64,000 nucleotides of DNA from Bacillus_BD sp050389805 (GTDB lineage: Bacteria; Bacillota; Bacilli; Bacillales; Cytobacillaceae), in assembly GCF_050389805.1 (NCBI RefSeq), contig NZ_CP130945.1:3224001-3288000 (forward strand). Direction: 5' to 3'. The translations under genes were made by a program, and so were the position numbers. The notes under the pieces were generated by a model. The model searched no databases, had not been told where the DNA came from, and worked only from the letters and a program-made list of their open reading frames with translations. The number at the start of each line of letters is the position of its first letter. The stretch's first letter is position 1. This document shows, in pieces, positions 7,689 to 16,581 of this stretch.

Positions 7689-8657
7689 CTACTTATATGT
7701 ATTCGATTTTATTTTTAGCTTTCCTTCAATATATGAAGAAATTTCATCTAATTTTTTATTAAAGATTACAGAAGTAATTGCATCTGACATGTCAAACCAT
7801 TTGACATCCATTTTATTTCGGAACCACGTTAATTGTCTCTTTGCATAACGTCGGGAGTTTTGTTTTAATTGATCGATCGCTTGTTCGAATGTTGTAATGC
7901 CGTCTAAAAAATCATAAAGCTCTTTGTATCCGATTGCTTGGATCGATTGGCAATTCCTTAACCCCTTTTCATGAAGAAATTCTACTTCATGTACAAGACC
8001 TTCTTCAATCATTAAATCAACTCTATGGTTAATTCGCTCATAAAGCTTTTCACGTTCCATTGATAAACCGATGATCGCAGCATCGTATAACAATTCTGGT
8101 TGTTGTGTCTCTTGCAACTCAGTTATCGTCTTTCCCGTGCAATGATATACCTCTAGTGCACGAATCACCCGTCTAACATTGTTGGGATGTATCCGCTTTC
8201 CGCTTTCAGGATCGATGTTAATTAATTGATTATGTAAGTAGGAGTTTCCTTTATCTTGGGCTTGTTGTTCTAAATACAGACGAAACTCCTCATCAGATGG
8301 AGCTGCAGAAAATTGATAATCATACAAAACAGATTGAATATATAATCCTGTTCCCCCAACAATCATAGGTAACTTACCACGTTGACTGATTTCTATTATT
8401 TTTTTACGGACTAACTCCTGAAACTCAGCGACTGAAAAAGATTCGTTTGGATCTTTTATATCAATAAGATGATGCGGTATTCCCCCCATTTCTTCCGGTT
8501 TAATTTTTGCGGTACCGATGTCCATTTTTCGATAAATTTGCATCGAGTCCCCACTAATGATTTCACCATTAAATGCTTTTGCAAGCTCAATACTCATTTT
8601 CGTTTTGCCAACTGCTGTTGGACCAATTAACACCACTAGCTTAGCCTTTGAGGTCAA
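7689..8657 (-). CDS. miaA: tRNA dimethylallyltransferase
   Basis: Adds dimethylallyl to N6 of A37 in tRNAs reading UNN codons; MiaB (also in this window) then methylthiolates the product. It is 322 residues long. The P-loop is GPTAVGKTKMS near the N-terminus. ISGDSMQIYRKMDIGTAK and VGGTGLYIQSVLYDY are family motifs, and YAKRQLTWFRN lies in the C-terminal tRNA-contacting part. The start codon appears to be TTG at 8657 (TTG ACC TCA), with only a weak AAGG upstream, so initiation may be inefficient. It is co-oriented with hfq. Confidence 0.96.
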   Translation of the reverse strand: MTSKAKLVVLIGPTAVGKTKMSIELAKAFNGEIISGDSMQIYRKMDIGTAKIKPEEMGGIPHHLIDIKDPNESFSVAEFQELVRKKIIEISQRGKLPMIVGGTGLYIQSVLYDYQFSAAPSDEEFRLYLEQQAQDKGNSYLHNQLINIDPESGKRIHPNNVRRVIRALEVYHCTGKTITELQETQQPELLYDAAIIGLSMEREKLYERINHRVDLMIEEGLVHEVEFLHEKGLRNCQSIQAIGYKELYDFLDGITTFEQAIDQLKQNSRRYAKRQLTWFRNKMDVKWFDMSDAITSVIFNKKLDEISSYIEGKLKIKSNTYK

Positions 8658-8987
8658 CTCTTGCCACTACCTTTTCCATTCGAATTCAGAACTAGCATAA
8701 CAATAAAGTTAACTAATCCCTTCTTCTTTCATGATACCATATTTATCTATAATTAAAATCAAACATCTATTCATTATGACCATTTTAAATGGTACTATTC
8801 ATAAATTAAGTTTTACATCGTAATTCTTTTATCATTTTTGTTATCACTTTGCCATTTTTTAACCGTTATGTCATACTACCCCCTTTTGCTTTACATTTTA
8901 TTTAAAACTTAATAACATTGCCATCTTTCGTCAATTTTCGTGATACAGTTATCAAGAAATGAGATTGAAGTGAAATTAGGTGAATGT
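8658..8987. other. Divergent intergenic region miaA/mreBH, no gene seen
   Basis: 330 bases, AT-rich, carrying the promoters for both flanking genes. For mreBH the best vegetative-type boxes are TTGCTT at 8886-8891 and TTAATA 17 bp downstream (weak). An ACCCCC at 8878-8883 recalls a sigma-I -35 box, but no matching -10 was found. No open frame or strong hairpin was seen. Confidence 0.6.
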
Positions 8988-9995
8988 ATGTTATCAAATC
9001 CAGAAATCGGTATTGATTTAGGAACCGCTAATATTTTAGCATATAGTAAAAATAAAGGAATTATTTTGAATGAACCAAGCATTGTGGCAATTGATGTTCA
9101 CTCAAAAAAAATCTTAGCCTTCGGGAACGATGCGAAAGAAATGGTAGGAAAAACACCGGAAAGTATTGCGATTATTCGTCCTTTAAAAGGTGGAGTAATT
9201 GCTGATTTTGATACGACAACCGAAATGGTTCGACTCGTATTTAGTCAAATGGCAAAAGCACTTGGTTTATCCCTTCGTAAACCAAGTGTAGCGGTTTGTT
9301 CTCCCTTTTCAGCTACCAGTGTTGATAAACGAGCGATCATTGACGCGGTCAAAAATGCTGGTGCTAAAAAAGTATATACGATTGAGGAACCGGTTGCGGC
9401 AGCGATTGGTGCTGGAATGCCAGTGGATGAACCGGTCGCAAATGTGATTGTTGATATCGGTGGCGGATCCACTGAAGTTGCGATTATTTCCTTTGGTGGT
9501 GTGGTAGCTTGCCATTCCATCAAAATGGGCGGAGATCGTCTTGATGAAGATATTATTCAATATGTAAGAAAGAAATATAATATGTTAATAGGTGAACAAA
9601 CTGCTGAAAAAATCAAGATAGAAATTGGATATGCCTTCTTGGATCATGAGGAAATGTATATGGAGGTACGGGGAAGAGATTTAGTAGACGGCCTTCCTAA
9701 AACTGTTACACTTTCGTCTTTTGAAATCTATGATGCCATAAAAGAGAGTTTAGCTCAAATACTAGAAGCATTAAGAGCTACACTAGAAGATAGTCCTGCA
9801 GAACTTAGCGGAGATATCGTCGACCGTGGTGTTATTTTAACTGGTGGTGGCTCAATGCTAAACGGACTGAAAGAATGGTTAGCAAAAGTAATTGATGTGC
9901 CTGTTGAAATTGCTGAAAATCCACTCCAATGCGTAGCAATTGGAACCGGTAAATCATTGCAATATTTAAAAAAACTGCCAAAAGTAGCAAATTAA
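8988..9995 (+). CDS. mreBH: MreB-like actin homologue MreBH
   Basis: A cytoskeletal ATPase that guides lateral wall synthesis and autolysins. From ATG 8988 it is 335 residues, the length I recall for B. subtilis MreBH. An upstream in-frame GTG at 8940 lacks a ribosome site, whereas AGGTG lies five bases before 8988. Phosphate 1 is IGIDLGTANILAYSKNKG, phosphate 2 is VIVDIGGGSTEVAIIS, the adenosine motif is GVILTGGGSMLNGL, and connect 1 is EEPVAAAIGAG. NILAYSKNKGIILNEPS favours MreBH over MreB and Mbl. It is monocistronic, with its own terminator. Confidence 0.88.
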   Translation: MLSNPEIGIDLGTANILAYSKNKGIILNEPSIVAIDVHSKKILAFGNDAKEMVGKTPESIAIIRPLKGGVIADFDTTTEMVRLVFSQMAKALGLSLRKPSVAVCSPFSATSVDKRAIIDAVKNAGAKKVYTIEEPVAAAIGAGMPVDEPVANVIVDIGGGSTEVAIISFGGVVACHSIKMGGDRLDEDIIQYVRKKYNMLIGEQTAEKIKIEIGYAFLDHEEMYMEVRGRDLVDGLPKTVTLSSFEIYDAIKESLAQILEALRATLEDSPAELSGDIVDRGVILTGGGSMLNGLKEWLAKVIDVPVEIAENPLQCVAIGTGKSLQYLKKLPKVAN

Positions 9996-10036
9996 AAAAC
10001 GTCCATTTATGGGAGTTCCATAAATGGACGTTTTTT
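9994..10036 (+). terminator. mreBH terminator, bidirectional
   Basis: A perfect 19-bp stem (9994-10012 with 10018-10036) and a 5-base loop. It begins with AAAAAA and ends with TTTTTT, so it can stop transcription from both sides. It overlaps the mreBH stop codon. Confidence 0.92.
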
Positions 10037-10046
10037 CAAAATAGAC

Positions 10047-10451
10047 TTATGGAATAATTCGAGAAATTTGATCCACTTCCTCCTCTTTAAGTGTACGAAT
10101 TCCACCAAATACTTCATATGCTGAACCGATGGACACTAGAAAATCTCCAGTAATAGCGACCTTTTGTTCCTGGAGAAGTTTTATTATATCTTCTTCTCCT
10201 ATTTGACTTGATACAGATACAGCCTCTAATAATTGACCAATTGTCTTAATCCAAACACCGGTTAAAATTTGTCGTTCTCCAATTGAATCTATATCATTTT
10301 CAATATTTAAAAGTTCCGTTAACCCTTTCAACTCGATAATCTGCCCTATCACTTGAATCCATAATCCTAAGGCAACCTCTTTTTCCAGTTCTATTATTTT
10401 TTTATTATCGGAATCTTTTCTGTATTTGTCTTTTTTTCCTGTATGATCCAC
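10047..10451 (-). CDS. Hypothetical protein with three internal repeats
   Basis: 134 residues with no catalytic motif. Three copies of a roughly 36-residue unit are visible. Each starts with a G-h-W/F-h pattern and an h-IG-Q/S-hh-E core: GLWIQVIGQIIEL (29-41), GVWIKTIGQLLEA (65-77) and GDFLVSIGSAYEV (102-114). The N-terminal 25 residues are highly charged and lysine-rich. The pattern resembles the repetitive Bacillus family labelled DUF6944, but that is a recollection. The start GTG 10451 has only a weak GGGG upstream. It is convergent with mreBH and stands alone. Function is unknown. Confidence 0.7.
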   Translation of the reverse strand: MDHTGKKDKYRKDSDNKKIIELEKEVALGLWIQVIGQIIELKGLTELLNIENDIDSIGERQILTGVWIKTIGQLLEAVSVSSQIGEEDIIKLLQEQKVAITGDFLVSIGSAYEVFGGIRTLKEEEVDQISRIIP

Positions 10452-10631
10452 AATTACCAGCCCCAGAACAAAAGTTTTGCTTTATTTTATGCTAATTAAG
10501 CTATTCTGTTGCCTTCGTTCAGTCACCATTACAAAAATATATTGCATATTATCCTTTACTAATTTTCAAAAGCCTCTTTTCACAAGCACGAGTTCCAAGT
10601 AACAAAAGTGGTCAAAATATAGTCAAACCAT

Positions 10632-10678
10632 AAAAAAATCACCAAAGAATCCTTAAATGCAAAGGCTTCTTCGATGAT
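10632..10678 (-). terminator. Terminator of the mutS-mutL unit
   Basis: Arms 10638-10654 and 10661-10678 pair ATCATCGAAGAA with TTCTTTGGTGAT plus CCTT/AAGG, read on the minus strand. They are followed by TTTTTTT. No gene was found in the rest of 10452-10631. Confidence 0.85.
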
Positions 10679-10683
10679 ATAAA

Positions 10684-12618
10684 TTACATAACACGTTTAA
10701 ACATTTTCTCAAGTTCATACACAGATGTATGGATAATAATCGGTCTACCATGCGGGCATGTAAACGGATCAGATGTCAATCGAAGTTCATCTAGTAAAGC
10801 TTGAATCTCATCGTTACGTAAATGCCGATTTGCTTTAATCGATCCTTTACAACTCATCATGATCGCAGCTTCTTCTCTCAGCTTTTTAATATCTACTTTT
10901 TTCATTGAAAGAAGTTGTTCAATCATCTCTTCAATAATTTCTTTTTCTTCCCCTTCTGGAAGCCATTGTGGATGCGACTTTACAATGTAACTATTAAGCC
11001 CAAAGGGTTCAAGAAAAACCCCTACTTTTTCAAGCTCTGATCGATATTCTTCAATTTTAATGTACTCATCTGATGAATATTCAAATGTAATCGGAACAAG
11101 CAATTCTTGTAACTCAGAGGCTACTTCCCCTACTTTTTCTCGATAAAATTCATATTTGATTCTTTCTTGAGCAGCATGTTGGTCAATGATATACAATCCT
11201 CGCTCATTTTGAGCAAAGATATAGGTACCATGCATTTGCCCAATCGGATATAACGGTGGTACACGTGGAGCCTGTTCTTGTTGAACTGAGTCTTCTGATG
11301 GTACGGGGGAGTCATTCTGTTCTATAAATTTCTCTTTTTCTTGAACTCCCATGTTTTGATTTTGACTATGCAAATCATCAAGAACCAATTCCCTTGTCCC
11401 AATTTCTTTAACCATTTCAGCCTTGCGTAGCAAAGTTTCTCCTCCAAAGTCATGTTTCCCATGAGGTGGATGATATTCCTCTTTTTCTGTTGGATATAAA
11501 ACAGAAGAAGAGGATGATTGATTGTTATTCGTTTTAAATTTAATCGGCTCAGACGGAATATGATCAAGCTTTAAAGTCGTTTGTTCGGATTGTTCTTTAT
11601 TTCCTTTTACCTTAACAATTCCCTCTGGTATTAATTCTTGCTTTTTAAATGCGAGCTTAATTGTACTAGAAACCAGCTCATTTAACTCTTGTTCTTTACT
11701 GATTCTTACTTCTAGTTTGGATGGATGGACATTTACATCCACTAAAATAGGGTCCATTTCAATATTCAAGATGGCAATTGGGTATCTTCCGATTGGCAAT
11801 AATGTATGGTAGCCCTCTTGAATAGCCTTGACAAGTGGATAGTTTTTAATAAACCTTCCATTAATCATAGTAGAGATATAATTTCTAGATGCTCTAGTCA
11901 ATTCTGGCAAGGCCAAAAATCCGCTCAATTTAAAGTCAAGGGTGGAAGCCTGAATAGGGATCATTTTTTTGACTGTATTCAGTCCATATATCGCTGCTAG
12001 CACTTGTCTAATATCACCATTTCCATTTGTATGCAGTAATTTTCGCTCATTATGAAACAAACGAAATGAAATTTCCGGATGTGCTAAAGCAAGACGATTG
12101 GTTACATCTGTAATATTTCCAAGCTCAGTATGAATCGTCTTCATATATTTTAGGCGAGCAGGTGTATTATAAAATAAATCATTAATAATAATGTCCGTAC
12201 CTTTTCGGCTAGCTGCTTTTTCTAGTGCCATCATTTTTCCGCCATCCATAACGATACGTGTTCCTGCATCACCTGTTGAAGTAATAAGTTCTAATTTAGA
12301 CACAGAGGCTATACTCGGCAATGCCTCGCCACGAAAACCAAGGGTACGTATCCGAAATAAATCATGCTCATCTTTTATTTTACTTGTGGCATGACGCTGA
12401 AATGCCCGGGGAACATCACTTTCTTCCATGCCTTCACCATTATCACAAATCCTAATTTTCGCTAAACCCGCTTCTTCCACTTCTATATCTATGTTCGTTG
12501 CCCCTGCATCAATGGAATTTTCAACTAACTCTTTTACGACAGAAGCCGGTCGTTCAACCACTTCACCTGCTGCAATTTTATTAGAAAGCAAATCATCAAG
12601 CTGAATAATTTTCCCCAT
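10684..12618 (-). CDS. mutL: DNA mismatch repair endonuclease MutL
   Basis: Couples MutS mismatch recognition to strand nicking. It is 644 residues long. The N-terminal GHKL ATPase (about 1-330) has ELVENSIDAGAT, DNGEGM and TLGFRGEAL. A low-complexity linker (about 345-450) is rich in Q, E and S. The C-terminal endonuclease and dimer domain (about 455-644) has the nicking motif DQHAAQERIKYE, the accessory SCKGSIKANRHL and CPHGRPIII. Organisms with this motif lack MutH. The start ATG 12618 follows GGAGGTGGAGG. It lies 20 bp after mutS, in the same transcript. Confidence 0.98.
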   Translation of the reverse strand: MGKIIQLDDLLSNKIAAGEVVERPASVVKELVENSIDAGATNIDIEVEEAGLAKIRICDNGEGMEESDVPRAFQRHATSKIKDEHDLFRIRTLGFRGEALPSIASVSKLELITSTGDAGTRIVMDGGKMMALEKAASRKGTDIIINDLFYNTPARLKYMKTIHTELGNITDVTNRLALAHPEISFRLFHNERKLLHTNGNGDIRQVLAAIYGLNTVKKMIPIQASTLDFKLSGFLALPELTRASRNYISTMINGRFIKNYPLVKAIQEGYHTLLPIGRYPIAILNIEMDPILVDVNVHPSKLEVRISKEQELNELVSSTIKLAFKKQELIPEGIVKVKGNKEQSEQTTLKLDHIPSEPIKFKTNNNQSSSSSVLYPTEKEEYHPPHGKHDFGGETLLRKAEMVKEIGTRELVLDDLHSQNQNMGVQEKEKFIEQNDSPVPSEDSVQQEQAPRVPPLYPIGQMHGTYIFAQNERGLYIIDQHAAQERIKYEFYREKVGEVASELQELLVPITFEYSSDEYIKIEEYRSELEKVGVFLEPFGLNSYIVKSHPQWLPEGEEKEIIEEMIEQLLSMKKVDIKKLREEAAIMMSCKGSIKANRHLRNDEIQALLDELRLTSDPFTCPHGRPIIIHTSVYELEKMFKRVM

Positions 12619-12638
12619 ATTCCTCCACCTCCATTCCT

Positions 12639-15281
12639 TTAATGCTTGCTTTTCTTATGGAGTTCATAGAGAATATTCATTGCTTCCATAGGCGTCATAT
12701 CTAAAATATCCAAATCTCTTATCTTCTCTATAATTGTTTTTTCTTTCACAGTAAGGTGATCCTGTTTTTTAACGATTGGCTGTTGATCTGCAAAAAAGGA
12801 AAGTTGCTGTTCTTCTATTACAGACTGGTCCTCTCCTTTATTCGTTGTTTCAGTATCTCGTCCAATTCTTTGTTCGTTAATAGATGTATCTTGATTAGGA
12901 TGTTTATTTCCTTTCTCTAATGAAGCTAAAATTTCATTTGCACGGCTTATGAGTTCGCTAGGCAGATCCGCTAATTTGGCAACATGAATTCCATAGCTTT
13001 TATCTGTTGGTCCTTCTTTTATTTTATGGAGAAAAACGACTTTTCCATTTTGCTCCATTGCGCTAACATGAACATTCTTGAGATTCTCCAATTCTTTTTC
13101 TAATACGGTTAGTTCGTGATAATGGGTCGAAAATAAAGTTTTTGCGCCAATATGGTTATGAATATACTCAATAATCGCTTGGGCTAATGCCATCCCATCA
13201 TAAGTTGACGTTCCTCGTCCAATTTCATCAAATAGAATGAGACTGTCCTTCGTTGCATTGGCTATCGCATTTTTCGCTTCCATCATTTCTACCATGAACG
13301 TACTTTGTCCTGACACTAAATCATCAGCTGCACCGATTCTTGTAAAGACCTGATCAAAGATCGGTAATACCGCTTCTTGAGCTGGAACAAAGCATCCAAT
13401 TTGAGCTAGAATGGCAGCTAAGGCAATTTGTCTCATATACGTACTTTTACCTGACATATTTGGACCTGTTATCAACAGAATTTCCCGTTCTTTATTCATT
13501 ACACAATCGTTCGGGACATAGCGATCTAAACTCATTACTTTTTCGACAACCGGATGTCGACCTTCTCTAATGATCATTTGCCTTTCAGTCGAAAATACCG
13601 GTCTAACAAATGAACGTTCCTCACTAATCGTTGCAAAACATTGTAATACATCTAGTTGGCTAACAATCTTAGCTAACGTCTGTAGCTTTGGAATATATTC
13701 TTTTACATGTTCCCGAATTTCTGTAAACAATTCGTATTCTAAATCCATGCTTTTTTCTTCTGCTTGTAAAATTAAAGCTTCTTTTTCCTTTAATTCTGGC
13801 GTTATAAACCTTTCTGCATTGGTAAGAGTTTGCTTTCTCTCATATCTTCCTTCTTCTAATAAATGCAAATTGGCTTTAGTTACTTCAATATAGTAACCAA
13901 ACACGCGGTTGTACCCGACCTTTAACGATTTAATCCCCGTTTTCTCACGCTCTTCCCTTTCTAATTGGGCAATCCAAGTCTTTCCATTTCGACTCGCATC
14001 CCGGTAACGGTCAAGGTCCTCATTATATCCATCTTGAATGATATTGCCTTCCTTAATGGAAATAGGCGGATTCTCGACAATTGCTCGTTCAAGTATATCA
14101 GTTACTTCACCACAGGAATCCATCCCGTCAGCTAATTTTAAGGCTTCCTCATGACCTAATTGTTGAACGATTTGGCGAATGTATGGAATTTGTTGAAGCG
14201 ATCGTTTCAATTGAACAAGATCACGTGCATTTACATTCCCAAAAGCCACTCTTCCTGCAAGTCGTTCTAGATCATATACTTCCTTGAGCATTTCCCTAAT
14301 TTCTTGACGCTCAAAATAAGCTTTGATCAGCGTTTCGACTAAATCATGACGAGCGTGGATTGCAGATGGATCAATTAGCGGGCGATCAATCCATTGTTTT
14401 AATAAACGCCCTCCCATGGCTGTTTTAGTTTCATCTAATAACCACAGTAATGAGCCTTTTTTTCCTTTTGAACGAATCGTTTCCGTTAATTCAAGATTGC
14501 GTTTTGAAAAATAATCGATTTTCATATAATGATAGATTTTATACGTTTTGACGGGCTGTAGGTGTTCGAGACTACGTTTTTGCGTTCGATGCAGATAATT
14601 AAAAAGTCTCGCACTTGTATTTTGCAGTTTCTTTTCTGTAACTTCTTTTAGTAGTGAATGATATTCATCTTTTATCTCTACATCCTCTTCAATTGAAATC
14701 GTCATGACAAAACGATCATTAATTTGCTTCTTCCATTGGTCTATAAATGAAGAAGCAACAACCAATTCTTTAGCACCTATTAAAGCAATTTCATTAATAA
14801 CATCATCGAAATCATGTAATAAGGTTACTTTACTTTCACCTGTTGAAATATCTGTATAGGCTAAAGAAAAAGTTTGATCCTCAAAATGATTGATAGAAGC
14901 AATGTAGTTATTCTCCTTATCTGTAATACCCTTTCCTTCCATCATGGTTCCTGGTGTAATCAATTGAACCACTTCACGGCGGACAACCCCTTTTGCTTCC
15001 TCGGGTCTTTCAACCTGCTCGCATATGGCCACCTTAAAACCGCGTTCAACTAACTTTTCTATATAGGAAGAAGCAGAGTGATAAGGTATACCGCACATTG
15101 GAATCCGTTCGTCTCCCCCACCCTCTCTGCCTGTCAATGTAATTTCTAATTCTTGGGATGCTTTAATGGCATCTTCAAAAAACATTTCATAAAAATCACC
15201 AAGACGAAAAAATAAAAAGGCATCTTGATAATTTGCCTTTACTTGTAAATATTGTTGAATCATTGGCGTATAACCGGCCAT
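12639..15281 (-). CDS. mutS: DNA mismatch recognition ATPase MutS
   Basis: Binds base mismatches and small loops and recruits MutL. From ATG 15281 it has 880 residues; GGAGG lies six bases upstream. A TTG at 15293 overlaps that site and is rejected. The mismatch-binding domain carries the FFRLGDFYEMF motif, with the intercalating phenylalanine and glutamate (F-x-E). Then come connector, core and clamp regions. The ATPase has Walker A GPNMSGKSTYMRQ, Walker B LILFDEIGRGTSTYDG and the STHYHEL segment. A helical tail at the C-terminus follows a poorly conserved linker (about 800-845), which explains the slightly greater length than B. subtilis. Confidence 0.98.
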   Translation of the reverse strand: MAGYTPMIQQYLQVKANYQDAFLFFRLGDFYEMFFEDAIKASQELEITLTGREGGGDERIPMCGIPYHSASSYIEKLVERGFKVAICEQVERPEEAKGVVRREVVQLITPGTMMEGKGITDKENNYIASINHFEDQTFSLAYTDISTGESKVTLLHDFDDVINEIALIGAKELVVASSFIDQWKKQINDRFVMTISIEEDVEIKDEYHSLLKEVTEKKLQNTSARLFNYLHRTQKRSLEHLQPVKTYKIYHYMKIDYFSKRNLELTETIRSKGKKGSLLWLLDETKTAMGGRLLKQWIDRPLIDPSAIHARHDLVETLIKAYFERQEIREMLKEVYDLERLAGRVAFGNVNARDLVQLKRSLQQIPYIRQIVQQLGHEEALKLADGMDSCGEVTDILERAIVENPPISIKEGNIIQDGYNEDLDRYRDASRNGKTWIAQLEREEREKTGIKSLKVGYNRVFGYYIEVTKANLHLLEEGRYERKQTLTNAERFITPELKEKEALILQAEEKSMDLEYELFTEIREHVKEYIPKLQTLAKIVSQLDVLQCFATISEERSFVRPVFSTERQMIIREGRHPVVEKVMSLDRYVPNDCVMNKEREILLITGPNMSGKSTYMRQIALAAILAQIGCFVPAQEAVLPIFDQVFTRIGAADDLVSGQSTFMVEMMEAKNAIANATKDSLILFDEIGRGTSTYDGMALAQAIIEYIHNHIGAKTLFSTHYHELTVLEKELENLKNVHVSAMEQNGKVVFLHKIKEGPTDKSYGIHVAKLADLPSELISRANEILASLEKGNKHPNQDTSINEQRIGRDTETTNKGEDQSVIEEQQLSFFADQQPIVKKQDHLTVKEKTIIEKIRDLDILDMTPMEAMNILYELHKKSKH

Positions 15282-15366
15282 TTTTACCTCCAAAGTTAAA
15301 CCATTTTATTTCTTTTATTTACTTATTATATCATAAAATAGAAGGGTGTTAGTTGGGAGGTTTTTC

Positions 15367-15397
15367 AAAAAAAAAACTAGGAAGCACCCTTCCTAGT
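15367..15397 (-). terminator. cotE terminator
   Basis: The ACTAGGAAG/CTTCCTAGT stem lies at 15376-15397. On the minus strand it is followed by nine T residues (15367-15375). It separates cotE from mutS. Confidence 0.92.
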
Positions 15398-15403
15398 CAT
15401 AGG

Positions 15404-15946
15404 TTATTTATCTTTATTCTTATCTAGGAAGTCTGGATCAAGATCCTCAAAGTCATCATCGTCTACATCAAAACCCCAATCATAATCGTTTTCATGATCC
15501 CTTTCTGGATAAACATGAACAATCACTTTTGTATCCCCTAATACTTCAACAATAAATTCTCTTTCAACATGGACGACCATCATATTACCATCTGAAATTA
15601 CACATTCTAAACAGTTTGGTTGTTGTATCACTTTGGCAATTACATCATGCTCATCTAGGCAATCTTGATCACGATATTTTAACTTGATCACATCACAATA
15701 TTCAACGGTTTTTGTTACGACTTCTGTTCTTGTATTATTGTTATAGGAATACCAAATGTTAATATCATAAGCTCCGTTTATTTCAACCTTTTTATCTATT
15801 TTTTTCGCTTCATACGTATGGTTTATAATCCAACAGCCAAGAATGCTTGACGGATTGTGTAGTGGCTTAACCGTATGATTAGACTTTGTAAATTTGCGTC
15901 CCTTCGCCACTACTGCTTTAGTTATAATCTCTCTGTACTCTCCCAT
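15404..15946 (-). CDS. cotE: Outer spore coat morphogenetic protein CotE
   Basis: Assembles the outer coat of the spore and interacts with many coat proteins in the mother cell. I start it at ATG 15946 (MGEYREIITKAVV), giving 180 residues, because that is where the family begins. GAGGAGG lies 11 bases upstream, and an in-frame ATG at 15976 lies beyond it. Recognisable blocks are AVVAKGRKFTKSNHTV, SSILGCWIINHTYEA, WYSYNNNTRTEVVT and VIAKVIQQPNCLE. The acidic tail DDDDFEDLDPDFLDK is typical. A sigma-K-like promoter is upstream; ricA and miaB precede it. Confidence 0.96.
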   Translation of the reverse strand: MGEYREIITKAVVAKGRKFTKSNHTVKPLHNPSSILGCWIINHTYEAKKIDKKVEINGAYDINIWYSYNNNTRTEVVTKTVEYCDVIKLKYRDQDCLDEHDVIAKVIQQPNCLECVISDGNMMVVHVEREFIVEVLGDTKVIVHVYPERDHENDYDWGFDVDDDDFEDLDPDFLDKNKDK

Positions 15947-15978
15947 TGCAAGCGAAACCTCCTCATTTATTTTCACTT

Positions 15979-16007
15979 CATCCTATGCTTAAAGGTAGGC
16001 TAGTGTG
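15979..16007 (-). promoter_or_regulatory. Candidate sigma-K promoter of cotE
   Basis: On the minus strand CACA (16004-16007) and CATAGGATG (15979-15987) are separated by 16 bp, against the consensus mACm-16-CATAnnnTA (one mismatch). cotE of B. subtilis has sigma-E and sigma-K promoters, which supports the reading. Confidence 0.5.
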
Positions 16008-16091
16008 CGATAAAGTTTAGCGAATATCTTAAAAATATAGGCATGTAGCATTGTATGAATATATGAGGAGAAGGTTCCGAAATGGAAAATA

Positions 16092-16122
16092 AAAAAGGTT
16101 TGGAGTTTATCCAAACCTTTTT
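16092..16122 (-). terminator. ricA terminator
   Basis: A perfect 13-bp stem AAAAAGGTTTGGA/TCCAAACCTTTTT with a 5-base loop. A-rich and T-rich flanks allow use in either direction. Confidence 0.9.
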
Positions 16123-16127
16123 CGTCA

Positions 16128-16556
16128 TTAATGATGGGAGCAGTTTTTATTTTGAATTTCAGCACCGGTTTCTCCACTTAATAAATTTCCACCTGTTGAT
16201 ATGATGATTTCATCTGTCACACGATTAGAAATCGTTGTCGCCACTAATTGCAGTAAATCATTGACCTCTACTTGAGATTCCTTAAACTCATATACAACTG
16301 GAATTTCATCAAGTTCCTGTTGAAGTGCCGCTATTTTTTCCTCTGTTTTCTTAAAGGCTTCTATTTTACCATAATGTTGAAAATTTACGGCTTGCTTCTG
16401 AAGTGCTTTAATGGTTGAAATATGCTGACGTACCTTTTCGTTTTCATGGATTTTAGCCTCAGCTTTTTTGAAAAAATCAACTTCTTCCGTTTCTGCAATC
16501 ATTTGAGCTAATTCTCTTGCCTTCTCAACAATATCATCTTTCGTAAATTTCCCCAT
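16128..16556 (-). CDS. ricA: RicA (YmcA), Fe-S subunit of the RicAFT complex
   Basis: A small helical protein of 142 residues. RicA with RicF and RicT modulates RNase Y processing and the Spo0A phosphorelay, affecting sporulation, biofilm and competence. Family blocks are AETEEVDFFKKAEAKI, IKALQKQAVNFQHYGK, QVEVNDLLQLVATTISN and EIIISTGGNLLSGETG. A cysteine near the end (NKNCSHH) matches the C-terminal cysteine region implicated in cluster binding. The start ATG 16556 follows the AGGTGAAACC region just after miaB. RNase Y itself (rny) is also in this window. Confidence 0.94.
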   Translation of the reverse strand: MGKFTKDDIVEKARELAQMIAETEEVDFFKKAEAKIHENEKVRQHISTIKALQKQAVNFQHYGKIEAFKKTEEKIAALQQELDEIPVVYEFKESQVEVNDLLQLVATTISNRVTDEIIISTGGNLLSGETGAEIQNKNCSHH

Positions 16557-16581
16557 GGTTTCACCTCAAGTATCTTTTTTG

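Noticed and set aside
8878..8883. ACCCCC resembling a sigma-I -35 box upstream of mreBH
   Set aside because: No CGAA-type -10 at the required distance.
9245..9560. Two minus-strand open frames inside mreBH
   Set aside because: Antisense shadows of a strongly conserved gene.
16050..16057. CATACAAT, a perfect sigma-E -10 for cotE
   Set aside because: No acceptable -35 14 bp upstream; the similar CATATATT directly adjoins it.
15989..16177. Minus-strand open frame of 62 codons near ricA
   Set aside because: Out-of-frame overlap with the ricA 3' end and its terminator.
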